Assembly (NCBI GenBank): GCA_949152475.1
Contig: OX424564.1
Coordinates: 29,014,165 to 29,078,164, forward strand
Source of the DNA: Terebella lapidaria
Lineage: Eukaryota; Annelida; Polychaeta; Terebellida; Terebellidae
DNA: 64,000 bases
Direction: 5' to 3'
Position 1 is the stretch's first letter. Each line of letters starts with the position of its first letter. The notes beneath the pieces are model-generated. The model was given only the letters and a program-made list of their open reading frames with translations. It ran no database searches and was not told the DNA's origin. Shown piece by piece: positions 10,531-21,835 of the stretch. The position numbers and the translations under genes are program-made.

Positions 10531-10849
10531 TGGTGATCTGGGTTCTTGGATCACCCTAAGACGTCGTTACAACTTGGTCTTAACCGACTGTAGACTTATC
10601 TCCCTTTTCTCCGTATTACTTTCTTTTCCGGTGAACTAACTTTATTATAAATTCCAGTTCCCTAACCAACACGGAAAAACAACTCGGTTGAAGTTTTCAT
10701 GTTTATTTTCCAAGTGCCAAGTCGGAAGACATAAACTGCGATCATCTGGATGACTCTAGCCGGAACAAGGGAGTACTCTGCTATGGGAGAAGGGGTCTGC
10801 ACAGGTCGACGTCAGGACACCAACTCCGCCGTCCGCTGTGAAGCGGGGG

Positions 10850-10899
10850 CTTTTATAGACCTGAGACCCACGTCACGTGACCAACCTATTGTGACGTCA
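10850..10899 (-). promoter_or_regulatory. LTR promoter of Gypsy-1
   Basis: On the minus strand: TGACGTCA (10,892-10,899), GTCACGTG (10,874-10,881), then TATAAAAG (10,850-10,857). The CCGTCTCCG array at 11,050-11,095 is upstream. Confidence 0.75.
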
Positions 10900-11326
10900 T
10901 AGTCCGCCAAAACACTGATATTTTCCGGATTTCTAAAAACACTCTAGAACCAATCAGTGGCTGACACGTCACCTTTTAAACCGAAAACGAGGCTGATCAC
11001 ATGACCTTCCGGAAATAACGTCATTACGTTTTTGTACTCCATTGTTCCGACTCCGTCTCCGGTTCCGTCTCCGTCTCCGGCTCCGTCTCCGGCTTTACCA
11101 ACATCACAAATATACCAAGTTCCGAGACGGAAAACCTTTTAAATATTATCAATACGGAACCGAATGAACCTTTAAACACATATACATTTTAATACACGGT
11201 TATTTAACCATAATATCACAAAACACTAACAGGATTAACTAGGGGAAACTTTTGGGTACGCCCCAAAACCGTTACAATATAGTTAGACCTTGATCTGACA
11301 CCATAAGCTGTCCTAATAATTTCTAA

Positions 11327-12336
11327 CCATATAATGTGAGAATCATAGAAAAATGCAGGGCTGTACAGTGATAGAGGGTTTTAGATTATTCGAGTGAATG
11401 ATTCTTGATAAATGAAATCTTCAGAGAATATTATATTCACCAGCAAACATGGGTTTGGAGAGTAACAAAAACAAAACACATGGTAAGGAGATTACATGTA
11501 CACGTATAAATCAGTCCTGATTCAACCAGCTAGATTCCAAGATTTACTGCAGACACATCTAGTTTTAACTGTCGAGGTTACACATTCAAGGCATATGGTC
11601 ATGGTTCGTTCATAATCTATACGTCCAGGGGTGCATAGGAAGCCCACCTTCATGAAAACTATGAACGTTGTGGTGTTACTCTGTACAGATTCAAACAACT
11701 GTTGATATGGTCAGCATTTCTTCATGCACGGATGCAGGAACTTTACTATTTATCATAGATATATGTCTATGCTATTTATGCGTGCTTCAACTTGTGCTTC
11801 CAGGTGTCGAGACCATGTGGCGGCACAGGCAATTGGAAGGATTGCTCTGGGGAGACAAATGATTGGTTCACTGTTGACCTCCCAGTCAACACCCGCAGTA
11901 ACTACGTCAGGTTGATAGTAACCGGCGTCTGCAATCCTGCGAATCACCAAGGAATTCGTGAACTAGATATCATCGGCTATCGTTAGCTGCAACCACCTGA
12001 TTGTGCAGTAAACAGGAAACAGGAACACTTGACGATTGTTCCTAGCAATCTATGTACATATCACCAAGTAAATTTAGTGAGCATGTATTCGTCACGTGTT
12101 ATGTTGCTTTGCACCTACATATAACATGTATTCTGTTTAAGCAAGTTATGAAACACAAAGACTTGTTATTACTTGATGAAATTTTCACAAATTGTTCTGC
12201 TTCATGGAAATTTTATCATATAGCAAAAAAATTACGAAGCGTTTTGAGAATTTTACGAAGCTTTTCAATTTTGTTCTTTACATTTATTACCTCAAAACTG
12301 TCGGATGATCTTATTTGGTTAGTAGTGTCTGATGTT
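11327..12336. repeat. Tandem duplication, copy 1 (terminal-exon unit)
   Basis: This stretch (starting CCATATAATGTGAG) repeats at 12,863-13,855 with only scattered differences. Each copy contains one F5/8C terminal exon and about 350 bp of downstream sequence. Copy 1 is followed by a Helentron-like block, after which copy 2 begins abruptly. Confidence 0.9.
11804..11986 (+). CDS. Terminal exon, F5/8C (discoidin)-like secreted protein, copy 1
   Basis: A phase-0 exon of 60 codons plus TAG follows a good acceptor (GTGCTTCCAG). It encodes the C-terminal half of a galactose-binding-like jelly-roll: VSRPCGG, W-x-DCSG, NDWFTVDLPV, YVRLIVTGVC and IRELDIIGY. It aligns residue for residue with the last exons of the two complete genes at 25,023 and 41,271. 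No matching exon 5 is seen between it and the LTR at 11,276, so upstream exons lie beyond the Gypsy insertion or are lost. The alternatives are a functional last exon of a gene starting left of the window, or an orphan. Confidence 0.75.
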   Translation: MSRPCGGTGNWKDCSGETNDWFTVDLPVNTRSNYVRLIVTGVCNPANHQGIRELDIIGYR

Positions 12337-12862
12337 TTTAGGCTACCGGACCTATGGTCCGATAACCTATTGGCATGGCGTTGCGTCCGTCGTTCGTCGC
12401 CTATTGTCCGTCGTCGTCCGCATTTTTATCTTTTTTGTTTACGGGCGAATTTTTCTGATATTTCTTACAAAAATGCTTTAAAATAATTCAAGAAGGAGGT
12501 ATTTTTTAGTTTCTTGATTTTCGCATTTTTTTCAAAATGGCGGCCGAAAAATGCCTGATTTTGGACCTTGGCGGCCATTTTCTCAAAATCTATCCAGTAA
12601 CTTTTTTCTTTTTCATACATATCAATCCTCATATGAACTCCTATGATGTCTATAAATTTCGTTGCCCTTGAATCGCTCGAAGTGGGCCATTTCGGCCCAA
12701 ACTCGACCCAAATGGGACTTTCCAATGTTAAATTCCCCTATGCTTTATAATGGGACACATTATGCCTAATATCTCAGTTAATATTGAGATTGGAGACTAG
12801 GAATCAGTTTTGGACATATAGGAAATGATATATGCTGAATATTGTCGTGACCTTGAATTTGA
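12337..12862 (+). mobile_element. Helentron-like repeat, 5' block (truncated)
   Basis: Begins TTTAGGCTACCGGACC followed by CCGTCGTCCG-rich sequence and a CAAAATGGCGGCC block, and stops at the start of duplication copy 2. The equivalent site in copy 2 (near 13,855) is a plain T run without insertion, consistent with insertion between T residues and no target duplication. Confidence 0.65.
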
Positions 12863-13855
12863 ACCATATAATGTGAGAATCATAGAAAAATGCAGGGCTG
12901 TACAGTGATAGAGGGTTTTAGATTAATCGAGTGAATGATTCTTGATAAATGAAATCTTCAGAGAATAATATATTCACCAGCAAACATGGGTTTGGAGAGT
13001 AACAAAAACAAAACACATGGTAAGGAGATTACATGTACACGTATAAATCAGTCCTGATTCAACCAGCTACATTCCAAGATTTACTGCAGACACATCTAGT
13101 TTTAACTGTCAAGGTTACACATTCGAGGCATATGGTCATGGTTTGTTTATAGTCTAAACGTCCAGGGGTGCATTGGAAGACCACCTTCATGAAAACTATG
13201 AACGTTGTGGTGTTACTGAGTACAGATTTAAACAACTGTTGATATGGTCAGCATTTGTTCATGCACGGATGCAGGAACTTTGCTACATTGTATTTACACG
13301 TGCTTCAACTCGTGCTTCCAGGTGTCGAGACCATGTGGCGGCACAGACAATAGGCAGGATTGCTCTGGGGAGGCAAGTGATTGGTTCACTGTTGACCTCC
13401 CAGTCAACACCCGCAGTAACTACGTCAGGTTGATAGTAACCGGTGTCTGCCATCCTGCAAATTACCAAGGAATTCGTGAACTAGATATCATCGGCTATAC
13501 TTAGCCGCAACCACCTGATTGTGCAGGAAACGGGAACGCTTGACGATTGTTCCTAGCAATCTATGTACATATTACCAAGTAAATTTAGTGAGCATGCATT
13601 CGTCGCGTGTTATGTTGTTTTGTACCTACATATAACATGTATTCAGTTCAAGCAAGCTATGAAACACAAAGACTTGTTATTACTTGATGAAATTTTCACA
13701 AATTGTTCTGCTTCATGGAAATGTTATCATATAGCGAAAAAAAAATTACGAAGCGTTTTGAGAATTTTACGAAGCTTTTCAATTTTGTTCTTTACATTTA
13801 TTACCTCAAAACTGTTGGATGATCTGATTTGGTTGGTAGTGTCTGATTTTTTTTG
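12863..13855. repeat. Tandem duplication, copy 2 (terminal-exon unit)
   Basis: Second copy of 11,327-12,336, offset by about 1.54 kb. The left junction runs straight from the Helentron-like repeat (GACCTTGAATTTGAA) into CCATATAATG. Confidence 0.9.
13322..13504 (+). CDS. Terminal exon, F5/8C-like secreted protein, copy 2
   Basis: Same length, phase and acceptor as copy 1: 60 codons ending in GYT then TAG, with conserved PCGGT, DCSG, DWFTVDLPV, GVC and IRELDIIGY. Differences from copy 1 are mostly substitutions (NRQ for NWK before DC, HPANY for NPANH) and none breaks the frame. With copy 1 upstream and a broken third copy downstream it forms a row of last exons without intervening first exons. 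It could be an alternative last exon. Confidence 0.72.
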   Translation: MSRPCGGTDNRQDCSGEASDWFTVDLPVNTRSNYVRLIVTGVCHPANYQGIRELDIIGYT

Positions 13856-14498
13856 TATTCTGAGCAATTTATGTTTTGGGTTGTTATTTTGACACTTGTG
13901 TGTTCCGCATTGAGATAGATAAATATGTTAATTCTGGGGTTTCCATGTGAGCATAGAGCTGCCGTTCAATGGGGGCATACAATCATTCCCGACTCCTCAG
14001 GGCCGGGTATATGTGATTATCGTTGACCTCACTCCATGTATTTCCTGTCTTCCGACTTTACATACGACTCTCTTATATTCAGCACACATTTGTGTGGGTT
14101 TTGCGAATTTGCAATAGAACCCGATATATTCTGTTAAAGTGATACAAAATCGTGCTAATATTCATGTTCAAACAACTTATTAAATTGCAATGTGAAATAG
14201 TGTTTTCATGTGATATGCGCAAGTGCAATTACCGAATCTCTTGCCAGTATTCTCGGAATTCGCATGTACCGTTGACCTCTTCAAGTGTGTGGTTATCACG
14301 ATGCGTTGTATTACTACGCCAACATGTAACAGCTGTTGTATTGTAGTGATGGTCGATGATGAATTAGTTCAAGCATTTAAGAAAATACCTTATAATGTTA
14401 TTTCCAAATTATTTTGATTATATTAGGTCTATTAAGCTTTTTCCCTTGCGACTACTAGGTACTACATTGTCGTACTTGTTGTGTACATGTGCTTCCAG
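13856..14498. other. Intergenic or intronic sequence, no gene seen
   Basis: AT-rich unique-looking DNA between exon copies 2 and 3. No convincing coding, RNA or repeat signal. Confidence 0.6.
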
Positions 14499-14567
14499 GT
14501 GTCTAGATCATGTGGTGGTACCAAAAATTGGTGGGATTGCTCTGGAGAGGTGAATGATGTAGAATGA
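14499..14567 (+). pseudogene. Truncated third copy of the F5/8C terminal exon
   Basis: After an acceptor TGCTTCCAG the sequence reads VSRSCGGTKNWWDCSGEVND, matching the first twenty codons of the other terminal exons. It then diverges and reaches TGA within three codons (VE-stop). The rest of the exon is missing. Confidence 0.8.
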
Positions 14568-15209
14568 TTGTAGAAACAACTATTATTTACACACTGTGTG
14601 CCCCTGATGACTCCAGTTTGTCTCCAGATAAAATATTTGGTGGGGCTTTGTTTCTATTCCAAAATGTTTTATTATAGATGATAATGATAGCGAACACTCA
14701 TATAATTTTTTGTGTAGTATTAAAACACTGTCTTCCCACTAGCCCCACTGAACTGATATCGAAGATACACTAGGATTTCAAGAAATCCATACATTGCAAA
14801 ATATGAATATCACATTGAATCATACTGGGTTGGATTTACGCGATAAAAAAACATATCCGTATCGTATTCAACCACCAGTTCGAACCACTCAGACCAATGA
14901 CATTCTCACCAATCTGTAAGAATTAACAAGAGTCATGTTCCAGGTCAGCAAAATGTACAACATGGCTTTGAATTATACGATAATTTGAATCTAAATCGTT
15001 ATTCTATTCTGATCGGAAGTGTTTGTGATGTTATTTTGTGCTTTTGTTCCATTTTCGGATTTTCGAGTCCAATCCAGATCATTTTCATTACCGATATCGA
15101 AGACAATGCGTCATATCTATAAATGCAACTATTAATGCAGTTACAGAATTTGTATTCGATACCCTAACTGGCTTTAACAATAACATGTACACACTTGGAG
15201 TTTTCCTGG
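14568..15209. other. No gene seen
   Basis: AT-rich DNA between the exon fragment and the next Helentron-like repeat. Nothing recognisable. Confidence 0.6.
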
Positions 15210-16642
15210 ACCTCTCCAAATTTTGCACAAAAATACTTAAAAATATTTCAAGAAGGAGGTATTTTTTAGTTTTTTGATTTTCGCCTTTTTTTCAAAATGG
15301 CGACCGTTTTCGACGGAAAATGCCTGATTTTGGACTTTGGTGGCCATTTTCTCAAAATCTGTTCAGTAACTTTTTTTTTTGATACATAACACTCCTCATA
15401 TGTACTTTTATGATGTCTATAATTTTCGTTGTGCTTGAATCGCTCGAAGTGGGCCATTTTGGCCTGAACTCGGCCCAAATGGGACTTTTCCATGTTAAAT
15501 TCTCCTATGCTTTATAATGGGACACATTATGCCTAATATCTCACTTAATATTCAGATTAGGGACTAGGAATCAATTGTGGACATATAGGAAATGATATAT
15601 GCTGAATATTCTGGTGACCTTGAATTTGACCTTTGACCTCATTTTCAAGGTTACAGGACGAAATGGCTAATATCTCGCTTATTATTGACTTTACAGCTGA
15701 GGAATCAATTGTGGACATATAGGAAATGATATATGCTGAATATTCTCGTGACCTTGAATTGACCTTTGACCCCATTTTCAAGGTCATAGGACAAAATGGC
15801 TAATATCTCGCTTGTTATCGACTTTACAGCTTAGGAATCAGTTATGAACATATAGGAAATGATATATGCAGATTATTGTCATGACCTTGAATTTGACCTT
15901 TGACCTCATTTTCAAGGTCACAGGACAAAATGGCTAATATCTCACTTATTATCGACTCTACAGCTTAGGAATCAATTGTGGACATATAGGAAATGATATA
16001 TGCTGAATATTCTGATGATCTTGCATTTGACCTTTGACGGCATTTTCAAGGTCATAGGACAAAATGGCTAATATCTCGCTTGTTATCGACTTTACAGCTT
16101 AGGAATCAGTTATGAACATATAGGAAATGATATATGCAGATTATTGTCATGACCTTCAATTTGACCTTTGACCTCATTTTCAAGGTCACAGGACAAAGTG
16201 GCTAATATCTCACTTATTATCGATTTTACAGCTTAGGAATCAATTTTGGACATATAGGAAATGATATATGCTGTATCGTCTCGTGATCTTGAATTTGACC
16301 TCTGACCTCATTATCAAGGTCATCGGACAAAATGGCTCATATCTTGCTCCTCTATTGACTGTATGGCTTGGGAATCAATTGTGACATATAGAAAATGATA
16401 TACACTGAATATTTTGATGACCTTGAATTTGACCTTTGCCTGTATTTTCAAGGCCACAGCACAAAATTGCTAATATCTCTTTGATTATTGAATTTACAGC
16501 TTAGCAATCAATTGTGGACATGATATATATGCTTAATATTATATGCTGAATATTCTCTTGACCTTGAATTGAACCAGTGACCTGGCTAACATCTAAAATA
16601 TTAAAACATTGTCCGGTAACCTATCTTTGGCCCTCGGCCTAA
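15210..16642 (+). mobile_element. Helentron-like (HINE-type) repeat with 134-bp tandem core, 5'-truncated
   Basis: The copy starts inside the CAAAATGGCGACC block, has a tandem core at 15,560-16,320, and ends GTCCGGTAACCTATCTTTGGCCCTCGGCCTAA followed by TTTT. The end structure is a subterminal GTCCGGTAACC (inverse of the 5' GGTTACCGGAC) followed by a short hairpin. Internal tandem repeats, subterminal inverted repeats, 3' hairpin and T-flanked ends are the hallmarks of non-autonomous Helentrons. No Rep/helicase ORF is present. Confidence 0.7.
15560..16600 (+). repeat. 134-bp tandem repeat array (about 7 units)
   Basis: The AGGTCA motif after TTTTCA recurs at 15,648, 15,781, 15,915, 16,049, 16,183 and 16,317, giving a period of 133-134 bp; later units decay. 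Each unit carries TTGACCTTTGACC, TTTTCAAGGTCA and GGACATATAGGAAATGATATATGC. Confidence 0.95.
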
Positions 16643-17711
16643 TTTTATTATTACTTTTGTATAATTTTATTTAAAAATTTGTAGCTCTTTCTGTCTTAAC
16701 TACCGCTTCTTCTTTGGAACAAGGCTAACTTGGCTGCCTAACTTCTCCTGGCTTGCAAGCACGATGCCAAAATTGGTAATTTCTCCAGGCATTCCTCGAT
16801 GACATCTTGCCAGGAAAACTGGTTTAAGTAAACGTCATGTCTAGTTGCTTGTGAGGTTGGGGTGTTCCAGGCAGTGACATTGATGGCCTCTTAGCTGTCG
16901 CTGTTTTGACTGTTATGACATATTCTTGTGTTTTTAATTTCTTATATTGAGTACAGTTTTTTCTGCATACTAGCGATATGCAATGTGCAAATATAACCAC
17001 CTGTGTACTGTGTGTAGTTATGTATACTAGGGAACACTCTCTTCACAGTGTGTGGAGATGATTTCACAAATCTGAATGACCACGCTGAACATGTTGACTC
17101 ATCCATGTTTGGATTTGGCACTAGGTCACATGATCCATATTTAGGAGCGAGATCAGAATAAAATTATTAAAACACAAAAAACGTCAAAATGACAAAATCA
17201 ACAAGTACTATTTTTAAAGGTATTTTATTGAGAAAAATGATTGCATCATCCACAGAAAATAATCAGAGGTACATAAGGCAAAAAATTCACACCCATATCA
17301 TCTTCGAATGTACACTGACATGGTTTGCAACGGCAAATCAATATTTAAATAAAACGAGGTTAGTAATGACAACATCCGGACACCGTATTCCAGACGATCT
17401 TGACGGCCTTGACGAACCAGCCAATCAGAGGCCGTCACTCACTGGAAGCGGCCATGAGCAAAAGATTTGAAAAAAAATCCCCTGGCGAAAGCGACTTTTC
17501 ATCCGGTGATAAACTGGGCATGAAATGCAATTGATATACCGGATTTCTAGCGAAGATATGCATCTTCACAAATAAAATCTTTGGATGGCATGTCCGTTTG
17601 AAGTTGCAAAGTTCCGGGCGATAATCTGGGCAATTGCCAGGAACTGTGACCCTCACACAACAACATAAACATCAGATATAAAACAGTTAAGTACAGGGTC
17701 ACCACTGGGGC
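16643..17711. other. No gene seen
   Basis: AT-rich sequence between the Helentron-like repeat and the start of duplicated unit A. Short ORFs here lack codon bias, splice context or family resemblance. Confidence 0.55.
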
Positions 17712-19329
17712 TAACTATGACTATCAGTACCATGTGATATCAAATCCAAACGAACAATTAAATCATTTTCTAACAATGTTAAAAACCACTACATCTCCAT
17801 CCATTAGCCATATATTTGGCCCGTTATAATTATCCCTCCCTCCTCATTATTGCACTATCACTCATGCAAACAAACCATTCATTGATCGACATATGGGTTA
17901 TAAATCGGGTTCTAGAAAAGGTCACATATATCAAATTCTAGAAGACATATCACAGTATGAAATAGATGTTTGAGACAAAACGCTCATAGATAGATAGCAG
18001 GTTTGTATCACGAATATAATAGGAAGTAATCTAGACTGTATTTATGATGGCCCTATAGATATATCTCATTCAAAAACCTCTTGTTCTAAATCAGTGTTAC
18101 GTTCAACTCAAATGTAACTCGAGACGAAACATTGTATGTAGAGCTGATATTCTTGTTATATGTGCATCAAGGAAATTACTTATGCCACACACATCGATAA
18201 CATCGAACTTAGGTATCATTATTCTAATACTAAGAAGCATAACCATGACAACCCACGAGCTCTAGGTGAATATTTCTGATAACAAATTTGCCCATATGGG
18301 TTAAGTTATGAGTGGGGATATTCACATAGAATCGACTTCGCGTTTCATAATCTTCTCTATCAAACTTTACGTGTATATATTGTATGTTATGAAATGGAAC
18401 CAGCAACCAGCAAAATAAAATCTATTTTCTCATCTCCATTTTCAGTGTCAGGCTTATTCGAGAAGTGTAATAGGAACTGTTTCAACATGCCAAAAACAAT
18501 GGGCACTAACAAGTGTGAATTCCGAAATGAGATTGTGTTATAATAGATTTTCCAGTATGTTTGTCGCCAAAAATCCATCAGGCGAATAATACCGCCACAT
18601 AAATGTAACGAGTCTAATGTAGAATGATATCGTATATATGAAATATAAAAAAACGATCATTTATCATTTGAAAATCATTGATAAGACTGCACCCCTTTTT
18701 GCCTATATTGATGTATAACAATGTCACTAATGTTGACGCCGGGCAAATATATCCACTTAGAAAATAGTTGCACGTACAAATGTAGACAGCTGCAACGCTT
18801 GGATACACGAATTTATGACAGCATGTGGTGAAATTAAATTTATCACGATATATACATGTATTAATCATATAATTACCACATAATTATTACAGAGACATTT
18901 CATTATTCGATTGTTGTCACACATATTTCAATTGAAGTGCCTAGAATTGCATTTGGAATAATTTTGAGGTGGATTCACTCATCCAGTTAACACAGAGACG
19001 TTTTATTGATTGATGGATGTCGCAATTACCTTCGTTTTGAGTGGATATACCCAGCATAATAGGCCAATGGACACTCCGATATGTTTCTTTTACTAACCGC
19101 TGGTAGCATATCCCACCCCCCCCCCCCCACCCCCAAAAAAAGAAATTTCGAGAGGAGCATAATATTAGTTTGAAGAGTCTTACTACAGATGATTAATCAA
19201 TATGGATATATATTAATCAAACCAGTGAATTTATTAGCCTATAAATTTGACGATTAATATAGGAGTGGTTTTCTGCATATTGAATACTCATTATAATGTT
19301 GATTAATTTCGGGTGTCCTTCGATTTGGG
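17712..19329. other. 5' flank of lectin gene A
   Basis: Upstream region conserved with 28,252-29,862. It holds a poly-C run near 19,115. No upstream gene is seen on either strand. Confidence 0.6.
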
Positions 19330-19360
19330 TATATATACGGGTGTTATCACATCTTCAGTA
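19330..19360 (+). promoter_or_regulatory. Core promoter of lectin gene A (TATA + Inr)
   Basis: TATATATA at 19,330 and an arthropod-type initiator TCAGTA at 19,355-19,360, with its A 27 bases downstream of the TATA start. Both are conserved in gene B. Confidence 0.75.
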
Positions 19361-19453
19361 TTCTGTTGGACGCATTTATCACTTACGCATTCATCAATTG
19401 GTAAGTATCTTACTTGGGTATTATGTGGTTGAGATGATTTCGTAGTATATCAC

Positions 19454-19764
19454 CAGAGAGTGTAGAACAGAGAGATTTCACTCTGCAAAGTTCTATTGTC
19501 TACCATTTTGTCTCATGGAGCTCTGTAATCCTGGCGGCTGGATGCGGTGTTGTGGTTTGTCGTCCTCAGGGACGATTGTGAGTTACGTCATTTCGTTCTA
19601 TTAACATATTCTTTCATTCATAAATTCATGTCGTAGTAATAGTAGTAAACAAATTCATTCATAAAGCACATCCAATCGCCAGGAGTGCCACCAGATCAAA
19701 ATACAAAATGGTGCCGGTGGAGTGAAACCTCTCTGTTCTACACTGTTCTGTTCTACACTCTCTG
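19454..19764. mobile_element. MITE (hAT-like ends) in intron 1 of lectin gene A
   Basis: A 311 bp insertion with terminal inverted repeats starting CAGAGAGTGTAGAACAGA, absent from the matching place in gene B (near 29,983). Flanks read ATATCAC on the left and ATATCAG on the right, so a duplication of about 7 bp. The CAGAG-type end suggests hAT, but the family is uncertain. Confidence 0.8.
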
Positions 19765-19812
19765 ATATCAGAAGCTGTGTTAGGAATGCATCTGTGATTT
19801 TTTTTGTTCCAG

Positions 19813-19896
19813 ATCAATAGGAACTGTGGAGTGAAGGAACGACGAAAATGTCTGTCCACGTGATTCTTCTGGTTCTTGTCACGTGTCTGTGGATGG
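19813..19896 (+). CDS. Exon 2 of lectin gene A (signal peptide)
   Basis: Acceptor TTGTTCCAG, then 35 nt of 5'UTR, then 49 coding bases to a GTAAGT donor, phase 1 out. The 16-residue hydrophobic leader is identical to that of gene B. Confidence 0.85.
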
Positions 19897-20317
19897 GTAA
19901 GTTCTAAACAAATATGCCCAAAATGGATTTATGAACTGTTTAGAAGTATCCCAGTCTGATCCTTAATGTTGATAGCAGGCAACAGGATTGGAAACACATT
20001 CAAATTAGAAAAAGTAAAACTCGAACTAGACGACTATCCTTTGGGGTCATTTCAACTGTTTTTGTGTCTCAGCCATTAGTAAAATAAGTCATTCTGTCTA
20101 TGACAATGAGTCCATTTCGCTGTACGATACATAATCTCCGAGATATTGCTGAAGACAATCATTATAAAAGATCCAGCAGAGAAAGTTTACGCTGAGGTCA
20201 AAATTTTACAGTTCAAAAGACATGTTCGTAAGACATGTTTGTCTGGGGCCACGAGTATAGAAATAAAGTCCATTTCGCTCTACGACGCACCAATCTCGAG
20301 ATATAGGATCCGTAATC

Positions 20318-20386
20318 ACGGATGGACGGACGACGGACGAAAAACCACGACAATAGTTTATCGACCCATATGGGCGGTAAGCTGAA
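20318..20386 (-). mobile_element. Helentron-like 5'-terminal fragment
   Basis: Short GACGGACGACGGACG block followed by CAATAGTTTATCGACC and GGCGGTAAGCTGAAA. It resembles the end of the full element at 31,180-31,245. Confidence 0.5.
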
Positions 20387-20510
20387 AAACGTATGGCCGA
20401 GAGGCAAGTTCAGACAAGGTGGACTACACAACATAGGAGACATGTTTGTTTGGGGGTTTCGTGTCCAAAGATAATGTCCGTTTCACATCACAACCCCCCA
20501 TTTCCAAAAA

Positions 20511-21835
20511 TTAGCCCAAGGGCTAAGAAAGTTTACCGGACAATATATATTTTAGATATCAGCCTTTTGTCCCGTGACCTTGAAAATAAGGTCATTGGTC
20601 AATTCAAGGTCACACAAATATTCAGCATGTATATCATTTGTAGTATGACCACAATTGATTCTTAAGCTGTAAAGTTGATAATAAGTGTGATATTAGCCAT
20701 TTTGCGGTCCGCGCTTGAAAATGAGGTCAAAAATCAAGTTCAAGGTCATGAGAATATTCAGCATATACATTTCCTCTATGTTCGCAAATTGATTCCTAAG
20801 CTGTAAAGTCAACAATAAGCGAGTAGTTAGCGATTTTATTCTCTGATCTTGAACATGAGGTCAAAGGTCAAATTCAAGGTCACCAAAATATTCAGCATGT
20901 ATCATTTCCTATATGTTCACTATGGATTCCTAAACTGTAAAGTCGATAATAAGCGAGATATCAGCCATTTTGTGCTCTGACCTTGCAAATAAGGTCAAGG
21001 TCAAATTCAATGTCATCAAAATCTTCAGTATATAGAAGTATCATTTTCTATATGTCCACAATTGGTCCCCAAGCTATAAAGTCAATAGAGAAGCAAGATA
21101 TTAGCCATTTTGTCCTTTGACCTTGAAAATGAGGTCAAAGGTCGAATTCAAGGTCATGGCAATATTCAGTATATATCATTTTCTATATGATCACAATTGA
21201 TTCCCAAGCTGTCGATAATAAGATAATAAGATAAGTCGATAATAAGGGAGATATTAGTCATTTTGTCATGTGACCTTGAAAATGAAATCAATTGTCAAAT
21301 TCAAGGTCATGACAATATTCAGAATATATCATTTCTTATATGTCCACAATTGATTCCTAAGCTGTAGAGTCGATAATAAGCGAGATATTAGCCATTTTGT
21401 CCTGTGACCTTGAAAATGAGATCAAAGGTCAAATTCAAGGTCATGAAAATATTCAGCATATATTATTTCCTGTATGTCCACAATTGATTCCTAATCTCTA
21501 ATCTCCATATTAAGTGAGATATTTGGGAAAAAAATATAAAGCATAGGAGGATTTAATATGGGAAAGTTCCTTTTGAGCCAAGCTTGGGCCCAAAATGGCC
21601 CCCTTCGAGCAATTCAAGGACAACGAAACTTATATGAGGAGTATTATGCATTAATAAGAAAAAAAGTTACTGGACAGTTCTTGAGGAAATGGCCGGCAAA
21701 GTAAAAAATTCGCCGTTTTTCGAAAAAAAATGTGAAAATGAACTAAAAAAAACAGCTCCCTCTTGAAATATTTTTAGGCATTCTTGTGCAAAATTTCAGA
21801 AAAATCCGATCGTAAACCTAAAAATAACCTGAAAC
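20511..21835 (-). mobile_element. Helentron-like repeat in intron 2 of lectin gene A
   Basis: Starts TTAGCCCAAGGGCTAA (hairpin) then TTTACCGGAC, followed by about seven degenerate 130-bp units and the AAAATGGCC block. The far end is degraded near ACCTAAAAATAACC. One exact AGGTCAAAGGTCA lies at 20,858-20,870. Confidence 0.72.

Larger units (their letters stand above)
1..11276 (-). mobile_element. Gypsy-type LTR retrotransposon 1 with two zinc-finger ORFs; left LTR cut by window edge
   Basis: The element reads right to left: 5' LTR 9,892-11,276, primer-binding site, gag, pol (protease, reverse transcriptase, RNase H, integrase in Gypsy order), two accessory C2H2 ORFs, purine tract, 3' LTR (1-217 visible). 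LTR ends are TGTAACGG...CGTTACA. The 217 bp of 3' LTR in the window aligns without gaps to 11,060-11,276 with two differences, about 1%, so the insertion is young. Gag and both accessory ORFs are open. Pol is broken, with roughly three interruptions. The element is GC-rich against an AT-rich host. The target duplication cannot be seen because the left end is outside the window. Confidence 0.95.
9892..11276 (-). repeat. 5' LTR of Gypsy-1 (1,385 bp)
   Basis: The LTR is bounded by TGTAAC at 9,892 and GTTACA at 11,276, an inverted pair typical of Gypsy LTRs. It contains CCGTCTCCG repeats at 11,050-11,095, a TATA module at 10,850 and an AATAAA on the minus strand near 10,700. A long transcribed part (10,080-10,540) is full of CTGCAACTGCTCCGTC repeats. 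Confidence 0.88.

Noticed and set aside
15560-16600. Tandem array considered as a CRISPR-like array
   Set aside because: Units are contiguous 134-bp repeats without unique spacers, in a eukaryotic context.
17435-17656. 73-codon minus-strand frame with several cysteines
   Set aside because: Short, no recognisable family, no splice or promoter context, and outside the duplicated units.
19105-19140. Poly-C/poly-A run upstream of lectin gene A
   Set aside because: Simple low-complexity sequence; shortened in unit B, so unlikely to be a conserved control element.
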